Origin: Deinococcus sp045062605
GTDB taxonomy: Bacteria > Deinococcota > Deinococci > Deinococcales > Deinococcaceae
Length of the DNA: 64,000 bases
Reading direction: 5' to 3'
Assembly: GCF_045062605.1 (NCBI RefSeq)
Contig: NZ_JBJGDW010000015.1
Span: 1 to 64,000 of the forward strand
A model generated the notes under the pieces. That model was not told the DNA's origin. It was given only the letters and a program-made list of their open reading frames with translations, and made no database searches. A program made the translations under genes and the position numbers. Position 1 is the first letter of the stretch, and every line of letters starts with the position of its first letter. Positions 34,495 to 42,871 of this stretch are shown here, piece by piece.

Positions 34495-36006
34495 ATGAAT
34501 AATCCACTGCTGCGCCTCCTGCTGGCGCGACTCAATGAATCCCAATCCCACCTTAACCGCCTGGCCCTCTACGCCTCCGGGCAGACCCTCGGCATAAACG
34601 GCAGCTTCTGGAAAGGCCGCAAGGGCAAAGGCGGAGACCTGGCCGACGTGGTGTCCGCCCTGGTGCAAAACGATCAGATCAGCCCGTGCATCGAGCGGAT
34701 CGTCGGCGCGCAACTGGACCGTGACCCGGAATGGCAGGCGATGGACGGCGCAGTCAGCCTGCTGGCCACCACCGACGAGTTGCCCGACGATCCAGGAGCA
34801 AATGTCCAGCCCAGTGAGATCGTCGATGTGATGACCGACTGGCATGACGAAGCTGCCCTGCTGGACGAAACCCGCAAGGCTGCCGCTTCTTACCAGTGGG
34901 CCGGACGGATGGTGGGCCGGGTGTACATCCCGGACGACTATCAGGACGTGATCGACGCCCGCTCAGAGTGGACGCTGGCCGACGCGCTGGAGCTGGTGCA
35001 TGTGCAGGCGGTGGACCCCCGCGACGGTGGCCCCCTGATCGACGGCCACGGGCGCGTGCAGGGCTACTTCTTCGCCTACTCGGTGGTTGACCTGGTGCGC
35101 CGGACCACCCTCCGATACGTGCAACTCCACACGCCCGCCGAGGTGCAGCTCTATCAGCGGGTGGGCAACTCGGCCCTGATTCCGGTGGACGATCCCATTC
35201 CCAGTCCGGTGGCCGATGCGTCCATCGTCGGCAGCCGCCGCCACGAGTACCTGATGTTCCACGCGGACCGCCTGGGCGGCACGGCGATCACGCCCAGCAT
35301 CACCGACTCCCAGGACCGCCTGAACGTCAGCGAGACCTACTTCGCGCGCAACGACGACATGACGGGCTTCCGCATGATCGTGGCCGCCAATGCCGAGGAC
35401 CCCGTGGACCTGGACGGCAAGCCGACCCGCTGGAAGTCGGGGCCGGACGTGGTGATCAGCCTGCTGGGCATTCCCAAGGATGACCGGGTGAATGCGGAGA
35501 ACGGAGGCCGCGAGACGCCCACCATGTTGATCGTCGATCCGCTGGACCCCACCAGTTACAGCATTCCCAGCGTGAACCACTGGGAGCGCAACGTGCGCGG
35601 CGGCTTTGACCAGGCGTGGACGCTGGATCAGGAGAAGGCGGTCAGCGGCGAAAGCCAGCGCGTCACGCGCAAGCCGTTCGACAAGCGCGTGATCTTCGCC
35701 AGTCCGGCCAGCGCCGCGTTCATGGCGTGGGCGCTGCGGGCTGCCGTGCGTCTGGCGGCCAGCATCGTGGGCAAGGAAGCACAGAATGAAACCCAGGACA
35801 TCCGGTTCAAGCCCCGGATGTATCTGGAGGTGGACAGCAAGAACCTGGAGGAATTCACCGTCAAGCTGGCCGCTTACGAGAAGGGCGCGCTGGATTTGGA
35901 AAGCGTTCTGGAAGCCACGCCAGGAATCACCGACGTGAGCAGCGTCAAGGCCCGCGTGCAGGCCGAGAAGGACGCGAAAGCGGGTGCCGATGCTCCTGCA
36001 CAGTAA
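34495..36006 (+). CDS. Portal protein
   Basis: 503 residues. Position directly after the large terminase, size and helical/beta alternation fit a portal; N terminus NNPLLRLLLARLNESQSHLN, a middle with TSYSIPSVNHWERNVRGGFD and QAWTLDQEKAVSGESQRVTR, and a C-terminal ALDLESVLEATPGITDV helix. SD AAAGGAGGCCC. Forms the dodecameric DNA entry ring (family knowledge). Confidence 0.8.
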   Translation: MNNPLLRLLLARLNESQSHLNRLALYASGQTLGINGSFWKGRKGKGGDLADVVSALVQNDQISPCIERIVGAQLDRDPEWQAMDGAVSLLATTDELPDDPGANVQPSEIVDVMTDWHDEAALLDETRKAAASYQWAGRMVGRVYIPDDYQDVIDARSEWTLADALELVHVQAVDPRDGGPLIDGHGRVQGYFFAYSVVDLVRRTTLRYVQLHTPAEVQLYQRVGNSALIPVDDPIPSPVADASIVGSRRHEYLMFHADRLGGTAITPSITDSQDRLNVSETYFARNDDMTGFRMIVAANAEDPVDLDGKPTRWKSGPDVVISLLGIPKDDRVNAENGGRETPTMLIVDPLDPTSYSIPSVNHWERNVRGGFDQAWTLDQEKAVSGESQRVTRKPFDKRVIFASPASAAFMAWALRAAVRLAASIVGKEAQNETQDIRFKPRMYLEVDSKNLEEFTVKLAAYEKGALDLESVLEATPGITDVSSVKARVQAEKDAKAGADAPAQ

Positions 36007-36451
36007 CCAGGGGGCAGCAAACGATTGCCAGTACCGCGCCGTGTTCGCCCTGACCCATGACCCCGAATGGCTGGACCTGGCCACCCAGGGAGACCCGTCC
36101 AGTGATTCGCTGCTGATGCTGCGGCTGGCCCAGCGGGACATCCTGTGCTATCCGCAGCACGTCACGCAGGCCGCGTATGTCGGACCGTGTGACCGCAACT
36201 TCTGGACGTGGTTCCGGGGGCACGCGCACGGCATTCAACCGGGCGAGGTGGGCCTGCTGGTCACGGTCTGGGGCAACTCGATCTATCACGCCGTCGCCGT
36301 GCTGCTGGACACCACTAGCGGGACGGTGACGGTGAGCGACAGCGCTCTGCCGGGTCTGGAGCAGTTCGACTGGCCCGGCTTCCTCGATTCGCCCTATGCC
36401 CGCGCTTACCGCGTGGAAATGCTGATGGGCATGACCGAACCTGAACAGTGA
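35984..36451 (+). CDS. Papain-like cysteine peptidase in the head gene cluster
   Basis: 155 residues from GTG 35984 (ATG 35990 alternative), overlapping the portal gene by 23 nt. HSNQGAANDCQYRAVFAL has Gln9 and Cys15 at the spacing of papain's oxyanion-hole Gln and nucleophile Cys; NSIYHAVAV supplies His102 and VSDSAL Asp119. The tetrad is complete, like C39/papain-fold peptidases. It sits where siphophages keep the prohead protease, and no S14/S49/U35 protease is present. Maturation protease role is inference. Confidence 0.65.
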   Translation: MPMLLHSNQGAANDCQYRAVFALTHDPEWLDLATQGDPSSDSLLMLRLAQRDILCYPQHVTQAAYVGPCDRNFWTWFRGHAHGIQPGEVGLLVTVWGNSIYHAVAVLLDTTSGTVTVSDSALPGLEQFDWPGFLDSPYARAYRVEMLMGMTEPEQ

Positions 36452-36532
36452 CGGCAGGCCGCCACTTGCAGGAATAGACCACTGGTGGGCCTTCGGCAGG
36501 CCGATTTAAGCCCCAACTTCAACAAAGAAGCT

Positions 36533-36555
36533 GTCCGCCCAGGTGGCGGACTTTT
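36533..36555 (+). terminator. Terminator before the scaffold gene
   Basis: GTCCGCC-CAGGT-GGCGGAC then TTTT. It ends the terminase-portal-protease unit and implies a separate or attenuated transcript for the head genes. Confidence 0.75.
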
Positions 36556-36578
36556 GTCATGCACCTCGGGAGGTCCGC

Positions 36579-37310
36579 ATGTTCCGTACCCCATCCACCA
36601 AGACCCTGTTCGCAAAAACCCTGCTCATCACTCTCGCCCTGGCCCGCCGGGATCACCGCACGGGTGAAGGTGAGGGCGGTGACGACGGCAAGCTCACCGA
36701 GCAGCAGTGGGAAGACAAGAAACGCGCCGAGCTGGGCAAGCGCAGCATGGATCAACTGGTCAGCAAGCAGATCGATCTCGAACGGGACTTGAAAAAGGCC
36801 CGCGACAGGGCCACGCCGGAGGGCAGCCGGGTGCTGACCGCCGACGAGGCCAAGGAGTTTGAGGCTCTATCTGCCCTGGGCAGCAGCAAGGACGTCAAAA
36901 CCCGGCTGGAGTCGGGGGACGCAGCCACCGTCAAGCTCACCGGGCGTGAGCGGGGCGACATGATCCGGGACGTTTCCGAGGCAGCAGGCTACAAGGCGAG
37001 TGTCCTGGGACGTCTGGCGGACCAGGACAAGCTCAGTTTTGAGCTGGGCGCTGAAGTGGAGAAGGACGGCAAGAAGTCCCGCCCCGTCACCGTGAAAACG
37101 GCGGACGGCAAGACGGCAGCCCTGGACGAGTACGCCAAGAGCAATTGGGGCGAGTTCGAGGCAAGTCTGACCGCCACGGGTGGGCAGCAGCAGCAAACGC
37201 AGGACAGGCGCGTCGTCACGGGTGGGGCCAGCAACCAGGGCAACACCAAGACACAGACGCCTGACGACGCGCTCAACAGCAAGCGGGCTGACTCTCGCTA
37301 CTCCATTTGA
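36579..37310 (+). CDS. Scaffolding-like head protein
   Basis: 243 residues from ATG 36579 (SD GGGAGGTCCGC). Acidic, Gln/Lys-rich helical protein (RSMDQLVSKQIDLERDLKKA) placed before decoration and capsid genes, fitting a phage scaffold. Residues 20-25 read ALARRD, the same as the capsid leader end. C-terminal QQQQTQ tract. An earlier ATG at 36559 is in another frame. Identification by position and composition. Confidence 0.7.
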   Translation: MFRTPSTKTLFAKTLLITLALARRDHRTGEGEGGDDGKLTEQQWEDKKRAELGKRSMDQLVSKQIDLERDLKKARDRATPEGSRVLTADEAKEFEALSALGSSKDVKTRLESGDAATVKLTGRERGDMIRDVSEAAGYKASVLGRLADQDKLSFELGAEVEKDGKKSRPVTVKTADGKTAALDEYAKSNWGEFEASLTATGGQQQQTQDRRVVTGGASNQGNTKTQTPDDALNSKRADSRYSI

Positions 37311-37326
37311 AGGAAGGTAAATAAAG

Positions 37327-37740
37327 ATGGCAGACATCCCCCAGACCACCAAGAAAGGCAACATCATCGACTCGACGAGCGCCCGCTTCTCCCAGCAATA
37401 CGCAGGCGACAACGAGGCAGGCGCGGACATGCCCGCTGGAGGTACGCCTGTCGAGGTTCGCCCCGGCGGACGCAACGGCAAGCTGTTCCCTGTGGGCGCG
37501 GGCGTCTTCGCGGGCATCACGCCCGAACCCAAGCGCATCGGGCAGCCCAGCACCTATTACGGCGTCGGCACCGTGTTTCATGCCAGCGACGATGGCAGTC
37601 TGATCGTGGGCAATGCGTACTACCTCAGCGCCACGCCGGGCCGGATTGCCGACGCGGCCACCGCCAAGGATGCCCAGGGTGCGTTTTTCGCCGTCACCCC
37701 CTCGGACCTGCAAGTGATCAAAGTTGGAGCGCTCGCATGA
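37327..37740 (+). CDS. Head decoration / head-fibre-like protein
   Basis: 137 residues, mostly beta (GGTPVEVRPGGRNGKLFPVG, GSLIVGNAYYLSATPG, VTPSDLQVIKVGALA). This style, upstream of the capsid gene, matches small capsid decoration or DUF2190-like proteins. SD AAGGAAGGTAAATAAAG. Overlaps the capsid ATG. Confidence 0.65.
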   Translation: MADIPQTTKKGNIIDSTSARFSQQYAGDNEAGADMPAGGTPVEVRPGGRNGKLFPVGAGVFAGITPEPKRIGQPSTYYGVGTVFHASDDGSLIVGNAYYLSATPGRIADAATAKDAQGAFFAVTPSDLQVIKVGALA

Positions 37741-38879
37741 AGAAGACCCTGATCCTGATGGGCCTGAGCTTGACCAGCGCCCTGCTGGCCGCCCCCGCCC
37801 TGGCCCGGCGCGACTATCCCACGGGTGACCGCACCGGCACCCACAGCCTCTCGGACCTGAGCGCGATCACGAACCAGACCATCAACGAGTTTGGGCGTGA
37901 AGCCGTTGCCGATTCGATCAACGCGGATCTGGAAGCCCACAACGTCCGCATGACCGAAATGACGATGGGCTTCGCCGATCAGACCACCGAGCGCGAGGAA
38001 CCCCAGCCGATCAACGACGACGCCCGCGCCAAACGTGTGGATGAAGTGGGCCGGGTGAGCACCAAGAAGGCAGACCCGCCCGGCAAGGTGGGCTACCCGC
38101 TGGACACCAACCAGTACGCGGTGGGCTGGACGGCGGATTATCTGCTGACCGCCACGCCTGCCGAGATGGCCACCACGGTGCTGACTGCCGAGCTGGCGAT
38201 GCTTCAGGAGCACATCTCCGGCATTCGCGGCGCGCTGATGAACCCGGTGAACTACACCCACTTCGGCTATGTGGACGACAAGACCGAGACCAGCGTCAAG
38301 GCGCTGTACAACGGCGACGGCCAGGTTCCGCCCCGCAGTCCCAACCTGACCAACTTCACCGGCAGCCACAACCACTACCTGGCCAGCGCCACCCTGACCG
38401 AAGCGGTGGCCAGCGCCCTGGTCATGACAGTGGCCGAACACACCATCAACGGCAACCTCGTCACGCTGATCAACCCAGCGGACGCGGCAGCCTGGAAGGC
38501 CCTGTCCGGCTTCGTGCCGTTGATGGACGCCCGTGTGCGTGTGGCGCTGGATCAGAGCGCCGGAGTGGCCGGGCTGGATACGGCGAACGCCACCGAGCGC
38601 GACATCGGTTATTACGACGGCAGTGTGGTTCGCACGCGCGGCTGGATTCCGGTCGGCTACTCGATCTGCCAGGACGTGAACGCCACCTCGAAGGTGCTGC
38701 GCCGCCGGGTGCCGCGTCAGCCAGTGCGCCAGGGCCTGCGCGTCTACACGGGCGGCTTCGTTTTCCCCTTGCAAGCTGATTACTTCGTCGAGCAGTTCGG
38801 TTACGGGGTTCGCAACCGTGGCGCGGCGGCGGTGCTGGACTTCAGTCACGTCAGCTACACCAAGCCTGCTGGACTCTGA
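37737..38879 (+). CDS. Major capsid protein with signal-peptide-like leader
   Basis: 380 residues. First 24 residues MKKTLILMGLSLTSALLAAP onward end in ALA, like a Sec signal, then RRDYPTGDRTG. The remainder alternates helices and strands (AEMATTVLTAELAMLQEHIS; VGYSICQDVNATSKVLRRRV) as in phage coat proteins. A terminator follows at once, as expected for the most highly expressed gene. Since capsids are cytoplasmic, the leader is more likely removed or used in assembly than for export. Confidence 0.8.
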   Translation: MKKTLILMGLSLTSALLAAPALARRDYPTGDRTGTHSLSDLSAITNQTINEFGREAVADSINADLEAHNVRMTEMTMGFADQTTEREEPQPINDDARAKRVDEVGRVSTKKADPPGKVGYPLDTNQYAVGWTADYLLTATPAEMATTVLTAELAMLQEHISGIRGALMNPVNYTHFGYVDDKTETSVKALYNGDGQVPPRSPNLTNFTGSHNHYLASATLTEAVASALVMTVAEHTINGNLVTLINPADAAAWKALSGFVPLMDARVRVALDQSAGVAGLDTANATERDIGYYDGSVVRTRGWIPVGYSICQDVNATSKVLRRRVPRQPVRQGLRVYTGGFVFPLQADYFVEQFGYGVRNRGAAAVLDFSHVSYTKPAGL

Positions 38880-38881
38880 TT

Positions 38882-38917
38882 TTCGGGGGCTGTTTTCTGG
38901 CCCCTCGAATCTTTTTT
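38882..38917 (+). terminator. Terminator after the capsid gene
   Basis: TTCGGGGG with CCCCTCGAA (8 bp, one wobble), 11-nt loop, six T. 3 nt after the capsid stop. Confidence 0.75.
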
Positions 38918-38934
38918 GAATGAAAAGGAGCATC

Positions 38935-39333
38935 ATGGACAAGGATAAAAATCCCGTCTTCATCGTGGACGGGCAGGAAGTGGGGGCGGATGGCAAGCCG
39001 ATCCAGTCCGCCAAGACTGAAGCCCTCGATCAGTCCGCAGATGTTGGCAAGCTGCGGGAGGAACTGGCGCAGCAGAAAGCGGCCTACGACAAGCTAACCA
39101 ACAGGACCGCCGCGCGGGCCACCCAACTGCAAAATGACTTGGACGCCGCGCGCGATCAGTTGGGCAAGATGCAAACGGAGGGCCAGGACATGGCCGTGAA
39201 ACTGCGGCAGACCCAAACCCGGCCCACGCTGCCGGACGACGCGCGGCAGCGCCTGATCGCCGTAAATGGCATTGGTGAAGCCCTGGCGGACAAGGCTCTC
39301 GAATCTCTCAAAGCCCCGCCCGCTGGTAAATAA
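38935..39333 (+). CDS. Coiled-coil head protein with helix-hairpin-helix end, 132 aa
   Basis: ATG with AAAAGGAGCATC. N-terminal short beta segment (NPVFIVDGQEVGADG), central coiled coil (about 35-95: GKLREELAQQKAAYDKLTNR), and C-terminal RQRLIAVNGIGEALADKALE that fits a helix-hairpin-helix. Between capsid and connector genes; perhaps a head-completion factor. Unrecognised as a family. Confidence 0.6.
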   Translation: MDKDKNPVFIVDGQEVGADGKPIQSAKTEALDQSADVGKLREELAQQKAAYDKLTNRTAARATQLQNDLDAARDQLGKMQTEGQDMAVKLRQTQTRPTLPDDARQRLIAVNGIGEALADKALESLKAPPAGK

Positions 39334-39335
39334 CG

Positions 39336-39695
39336 GTGGACCTCTCCGAGCTTCTCGCCCTGGATTTCCGCCCGGCTGATCTAGGCGATACGGCGGACCA
39401 GTTCGCTAATCGTCTGGAGTATGCCGTGGCGTCTGCCGTAGCACGCAGGGATGCCACGCCAGGGCAGCAGGAAGCCGGGGCGCGGTACCTGCTGCTGTCG
39501 GCCCAGCTCCGGCAGATGGTTCGGAGCGCTGAGCGTCTCAAGTCCGCGTCCGGTTCAGAGATTGAGCAGGGCCTGGGGATTCGCCTGGCTGAACTGCGGG
39601 CACAGCAGGCTGAGCAGCTCACGCTGTCAGGTCTATATCCCGCCGCGCAGCCCAGGCGGGGCAGCATCAGCGTGCCAGTCGAGGTTTCGTTCTGA
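39336..39695 (+). CDS. Head-tail connector-like protein, 119 aa
   Basis: GTG start. MDLSELLALDFRPADLGDTA, helical first half with QEAGARYLLLSAQLRQMVRS. Position and size fit a head-completion connector (adaptor type). Overlaps the next ATG by 1 nt. No family motif recognised. Confidence 0.55.
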   Translation: MDLSELLALDFRPADLGDTADQFANRLEYAVASAVARRDATPGQQEAGARYLLLSAQLRQMVRSAERLKSASGSEIEQGLGIRLAELRAQQAEQLTLSGLYPAAQPRRGSISVPVEVSF

Positions 39696-40045
39696 TGGAC
39701 ATCCTCTCGGAACAGATGCAGGCCATTCAGGCCCTGTTCAGCGCCACCCTCCAGGGCCAGGACGGCTTTTTCGCGCCGTACACCCTCACGCCCACCCCCG
39801 GCGTTTCCTTCCGGGGGGATGTCTGGGCCGCCGATCCCAGGGGCCGTGCCTACGCCCAGGCCGTCCAGCAGATGCCCACGCTGGCCGCGCAGGACGTGCG
39901 GTTCCTGACCGTTCGGCCCGGCGACGAGCCGCCCGGCGAGGGGGCCACCATCCCCTTCGATGGCGGACGGCTCACCCTGCATTTCTGGGCGCAGGTGGAC
40001 GCCATAAGCGGGGCAGCCATCGGGGCCTGTACGTGGCAGGTCTGA
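39695..40045 (+). CDS. Connector/stopper-like protein, 116 aa
   Basis: Contains FFAPYTLTPTPGVSFRGDVW and a strand-rich end (GRLTLHFWAQVDAISGAAIG), consistent with a small beta-barrel head-closure (stopper) protein. Identified by order in the head-tail region. Confidence 0.55.
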   Translation: MDILSEQMQAIQALFSATLQGQDGFFAPYTLTPTPGVSFRGDVWAADPRGRAYAQAVQQMPTLAAQDVRFLTVRPGDEPPGEGATIPFDGGRLTLHFWAQVDAISGAAIGACTWQV

Positions 40046-40046
40046 C

Positions 40047-40481
40047 ATGCGCGCTCTGATCCTCGACATTCACGCCCGCCTCGTGGCCGCGCTGCCTGCT
40101 GGAACGCCAGTGCTGCTGCCGGAAGAAAGGGAAACCCCGCTGGCCGGACGTAAGCCAGGACAAGCTGGCGGGTTGAGTGGGTATCTGGCGGCGCATCCAA
40201 GTGGCTATGTCCAGATTGAAGAGCCTCTCTCAATCACCTCGGACGGCGTGACGGGCGTGTTCTGGGTGCCCATCGCCTCGCTGGCTCCTGAGACTGCCAC
40301 CTGTTTTGAGCTGGCCCAACTCGTCGGCCGCGCGCTGTGCGGCTTTCCATATGACCCTGGCCCTCACCGGGAAGTTACGCCCGCCCAGCCCACGCTGCTG
40401 CAACCCGGCGTGTACATCTGCCGCCCCACCTATGACGCCCTCACCATTGACGGCACCCACACTGGGGCCGTCCAGGAGTAA
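40047..40481 (+). CDS. Tail-completion-like protein, 144 aa
   Basis: MRALILDIHARLVAALPAGT with a Gly-rich middle and ending PGVYICRPTYDALTIDGTHT. Located right before the tail tube gene, as tail terminators are. Assignment by position. Confidence 0.5.
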   Translation: MRALILDIHARLVAALPAGTPVLLPEERETPLAGRKPGQAGGLSGYLAAHPSGYVQIEEPLSITSDGVTGVFWVPIASLAPETATCFELAQLVGRALCGFPYDPGPHREVTPAQPTLLQPGVYICRPTYDALTIDGTHTGAVQE

Positions 40482-40483
40482 CC

Positions 40484-41158
40484 ATGGCACTCGTCGCCGT
40501 AAACAGCACCACCGCCCGCCTCGCTGCCAACCTGACCCGCGAGGGCCGCCAGGTCCTCATTAGCCCCCTCGAAGCCTTCGGCACCATCCTGCTGGCCACG
40601 GACTGGGCTGACCTTGGCCTGTTCCCGCCTGCCGAGAAGGTTGCCATCAACACCAACGTGACCCGCGAGAGCATCAAGGCCCAGGACCCCAGCGGCGGCC
40701 CGGACCTGCTGCTGGTGGAAGACACCACCGAAGTCACGGCCACCTACGACAACATTCCCGTGCTGACCCCGGATGAGACGGTTCGCGCCCTGCATGTCGG
40801 CAGTGTGCCGGTGGCGCTGACGGACCCGGCACTGACGGGCGGCACCATCAGCCCGTTTGCGCCTGGGGCCAGCATCCCGGCCCGCATGATCGTCATCCGC
40901 CGTCACCAGGGCGGCGCAGACCCGCTGTACAAGGTGTACTGGCACCCGCGCGTGGCCATCCAGAACAACGGCGAGGGCGACAACCAGAACCGCGAGACGC
41001 TGCAATTCCGCGTGCCCGTGCAGTCGTACCTGGGCACCCTGAGCGCGGCGCTGGCCCCCTACAGCGCGCAGGTGGGGCCGATGGGTGCCATCTTCACCAT
41101 TCTCGCCAGCCAGCTCGACGCCTTGCTGGACATCCTGAAGGCCGAGGCCGCCGCTTAA
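40484..41158 (+). CDS. Major tail tube protein
   Basis: 224 residues, mainly beta, with the tube-protein pattern of alternating strands (LLVEDTTEVTATYDNIPVLT; LYKVYWHPRVAIQNNGEGDN) and a C-terminal helix (AIFTILASQLDALLDILKAE). Followed by a hairpin and then the tail assembly chaperones, the invariant siphophage order. Polymerises around the tape measure. Confidence 0.75.
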   Translation: MALVAVNSTTARLAANLTREGRQVLISPLEAFGTILLATDWADLGLFPPAEKVAINTNVTRESIKAQDPSGGPDLLLVEDTTEVTATYDNIPVLTPDETVRALHVGSVPVALTDPALTGGTISPFAPGASIPARMIVIRRHQGGADPLYKVYWHPRVAIQNNGEGDNQNRETLQFRVPVQSYLGTLSAALAPYSAQVGPMGAIFTILASQLDALLDILKAEAAA

Positions 41159-41165
41159 TTTTCTT

Positions 41166-41194
41166 AGCCCGTCTCCGTCTGGGGGCGGGCTTTT
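41166..41194 (+). terminator. Weak terminator after the tail tube gene
   Basis: AGCCCG/CGGGCT stem with a 14-nt loop and TTTT; typical position for down-modulating tail genes beyond the abundant tube. Confidence 0.55.
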
Positions 41195-41227
41195 AACACG
41201 AGAAATCCTTTTTGATCTGGAGGCGTG

Positions 41228-41659
41228 ATGCTCTTTCCGATTCGACAGAATGTCCGCCTGAGCGGTGGGACCGTGACCCTGCGGGCGTGGTCCTGTTCTG
41301 TAGCAGATTCCTACCTCTCCGACATGCTGACCCTCACGGTCACGCTGGGCACCCTGCGCGATGAGTGGCACGCCTTCAAACGCGGCGATCTTGAACCCGG
41401 CGTCTGGGCGTCTTTCTGGCGGCTGGTCCACGCCAGTCTGGAAGCGGGCAGCGCCCTGCCCCAGCCCCTGAACTGGAATGACCACCTCGAGCTGCTGACC
41501 GCCATGTGGGAACTCAACGATGTGGAGGAAGCAGCGGGAAAACTGATGGCCCTGACCCAGCGCTCAGCTCGGTTGCTGACGAGGATTCAGGGCCAGACGA
41601 CAGCACCCTTGACGAGTTCGTTCTCCGCGAGTTCGGCCCTCTCGCCTATGCCAGCGTGA
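41228..41659 (+). CDS. Tail assembly chaperone G (short form)
   Basis: 143 residues from ATG 41228 (GGAGG 5 nt upstream). SDMLTLTVTLGTLRDEWHAF and an LEAGSALPQPLNWNDHLELL segment. Ribosomes that do not shift at GGGAAAA end here. By family, G and GT coat the tape measure during tail assembly. Position between tube and tape measure, and the frame structure, make this call strong. Confidence 0.85.
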   Translation: MLFPIRQNVRLSGGTVTLRAWSCSVADSYLSDMLTLTVTLGTLRDEWHAFKRGDLEPGVWASFWRLVHASLEAGSALPQPLNWNDHLELLTAMWELNDVEEAAGKLMALTQRSARLLTRIQGQTTAPLTSSFSASSALSPMPA

Positions 41660-41985
41660 TGACCTGGCCCTACCGCCTGATCGTGCGCGGAGTCCAGATC
41701 GAGCGCCAGCGCGAGGCGGCCGCGCAACTGGCCCGGCTGCGCCTGACTGCGGTGGCCGACAGCACGGACCTGGGCCGCGAGTACGTGGACCCGGACAATC
41801 CGGGCGGGCAGGCCGACACCAGCAAGCCCCACCACACCCTGCGGCCCTACCTGCGGACCCAGGACGCACTGGAGCGGGCCGCTGAGCCGTGGCAGCACAC
41901 CGAGGACGCCCTGATCCGCCGCCGCATCCGCGAGGAGGACGCCGATTTCGCCCGCTTCGAGCAGGCCATAAGGATGCAGGCATGA
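41228..41985 (+). CDS. Tail assembly chaperone GT fusion made by -1 frameshift
   Basis: Joined product: 105 residues of the G frame, then the T frame from base 41542 (TDGPDPALSSVADEDSG) to 41985, about 252 residues. The T part is open from 41506 in frame -1 and has no good start or SD of its own. The C-terminal extension (QIERQREAAAQLARLRL and the acidic helical end) would bind the tail tube subunits by analogy with lambda. Confidence 0.85.
41536..41542 (+). other. Slippery site for -1 frameshift
   Basis: GGGAAAA, in the zero frame read as gcG GGA AAA, an X XXY YYZ heptamer. Lambda uses GGGAAAG at the same place. 122 nt of overlap with the T frame surround it. Confidence 0.85.
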
Positions 41986-42446
41986 TTACCTTTGACGACA
42001 CGGCGCTGCTGGCGGCCCTGGCCAGGCTGGAAGCGGCTTGCGATGAATTGCCGCAGATCGCTGAACAGGTGCGCGGGGAATCGTTGGGGCACGCGATCCT
42101 GGGGGCGCGGCTGAACATTTATTCCACAACGCGCGGCGCGTACCAGCGCACCCAGGACTACCTGCGCGGGCTGGACGCATGGGCGCAGGGCAGCCGGAAC
42201 AAGGCCAGCGTGACGGTCAGCAACAGCACTGAGTACGCGCTGGCGGTGGAGACTGGACGCGGCTTCAGTCTGGTGGGGTTGCAAGACCTTGCGCTCGAGA
42301 ACCCCAACCCGGCCCAGCCGATCACCTTTGGGCGCAGCGGCCAGCAGTGGTATCTGCCAGGGCCGGTGATTACCGGGGCGCAGGCCTTCGCGGCGTACCG
42401 GCTGCAAGAACTGTTCGGGGAGAAGGTGCGGGCGGCGCTGAAATGA
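41982..42446 (+). CDS. Phage tail-region protein (HK97 gp10-like), 154 aa
   Basis: ATGA overlap with the T frame. MITFDDTALLAALARLEAACDE then a QVRGESLGHAILGARLNI helix and a beta segment (TVSNSTEYALAVETGRGF). Resembles HK97 gp10-type neck/tail completion proteins, which is unusual after the chaperones. Moderate. Confidence 0.5.
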   Translation: MITFDDTALLAALARLEAACDELPQIAEQVRGESLGHAILGARLNIYSTTRGAYQRTQDYLRGLDAWAQGSRNKASVTVSNSTEYALAVETGRGFSLVGLQDLALENPNPAQPITFGRSGQQWYLPGPVITGAQAFAAYRLQELFGEKVRAALK

Positions 42447-42449
42447 GAA

Positions 42450-42469
42450 GGCCCGCGTAAATGCGAGCC
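42450..42469. terminator. Hairpin between convergent tail gene and SHOCT gene
   Basis: GGCCCGC-GTAAAT-GCGAGCC (one wobble). Lies between genes pointing at each other; on the minus strand it is followed by TTCTCATTTC. Confidence 0.4.
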
Positions 42470-42483
42470 TCTTGCCAGGAGAT

Positions 42484-42822
42484 TTAGCTGAGCAGCTTCC
42501 CTTTGGCCCGTTCAAAGTCGCCTTCTGAGAGATGGCCGGAGGCACGCAGCGCCGCCAGCTTCTCCAGTTCTGCCGCAAGATTCGCAGGCGGCGTGGTCAC
42601 AGCAGCCTGGGCAACTGGCTTGCGGTTCCCCATCAGCTTGCCGCGACGGATCAAGTAGGCGGGGAACGCGATGATCCACAAAAAAATGCACACCAGAACC
42701 CAGCCCACAGCGCCGTTTGCCAAGCTATATGGCCCGTCGCTCGTGGTGATTTTGTTGGTTGAGGAATCGTAGCCAACCCAGACGGTTGTACCCAGCACGA
42801 TCAGGAAAACCAGTTCTACCAT
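42484..42822 (-). CDS. Inverted SHOCT-domain membrane protein (moron-like)
   Basis: 112 residues from ATG 42822 (GTG 42828 possible). N-terminal TM helix (MVELVFLIVLGTTVWVGY), second TM (about 38-57, GWVLVCIFLWIIAFPAYLI), Lys/Arg-rich loop, then a C-terminal SHOCT motif: LEKLAALRASGHLSEGDFER. Placed on the opposite strand between the tail chaperones and the tape measure. Such insertion, with its own hairpin, is typical of a moron expressed in the lysogen. Role unknown. Confidence 0.8.
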   Translation of the reverse strand: MVELVFLIVLGTTVWVGYDSSTNKITTSDGPYSLANGAVGWVLVCIFLWIIAFPAYLIRRGKLMGNRKPVAQAAVTTPPANLAAELEKLAALRASGHLSEGDFERAKGKLLS

Positions 42823-42871
42823 CCTCACACGGTACTTCAGAATCCTCACCCCAGCCTTACAGGAGTTACCC

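Noticed and set aside
41506..41985. T frame as an independent gene
   Set aside because: No SD, first possible start lies inside the G gene, and the GGGAAAA heptamer in phase explains it as a frameshift product.
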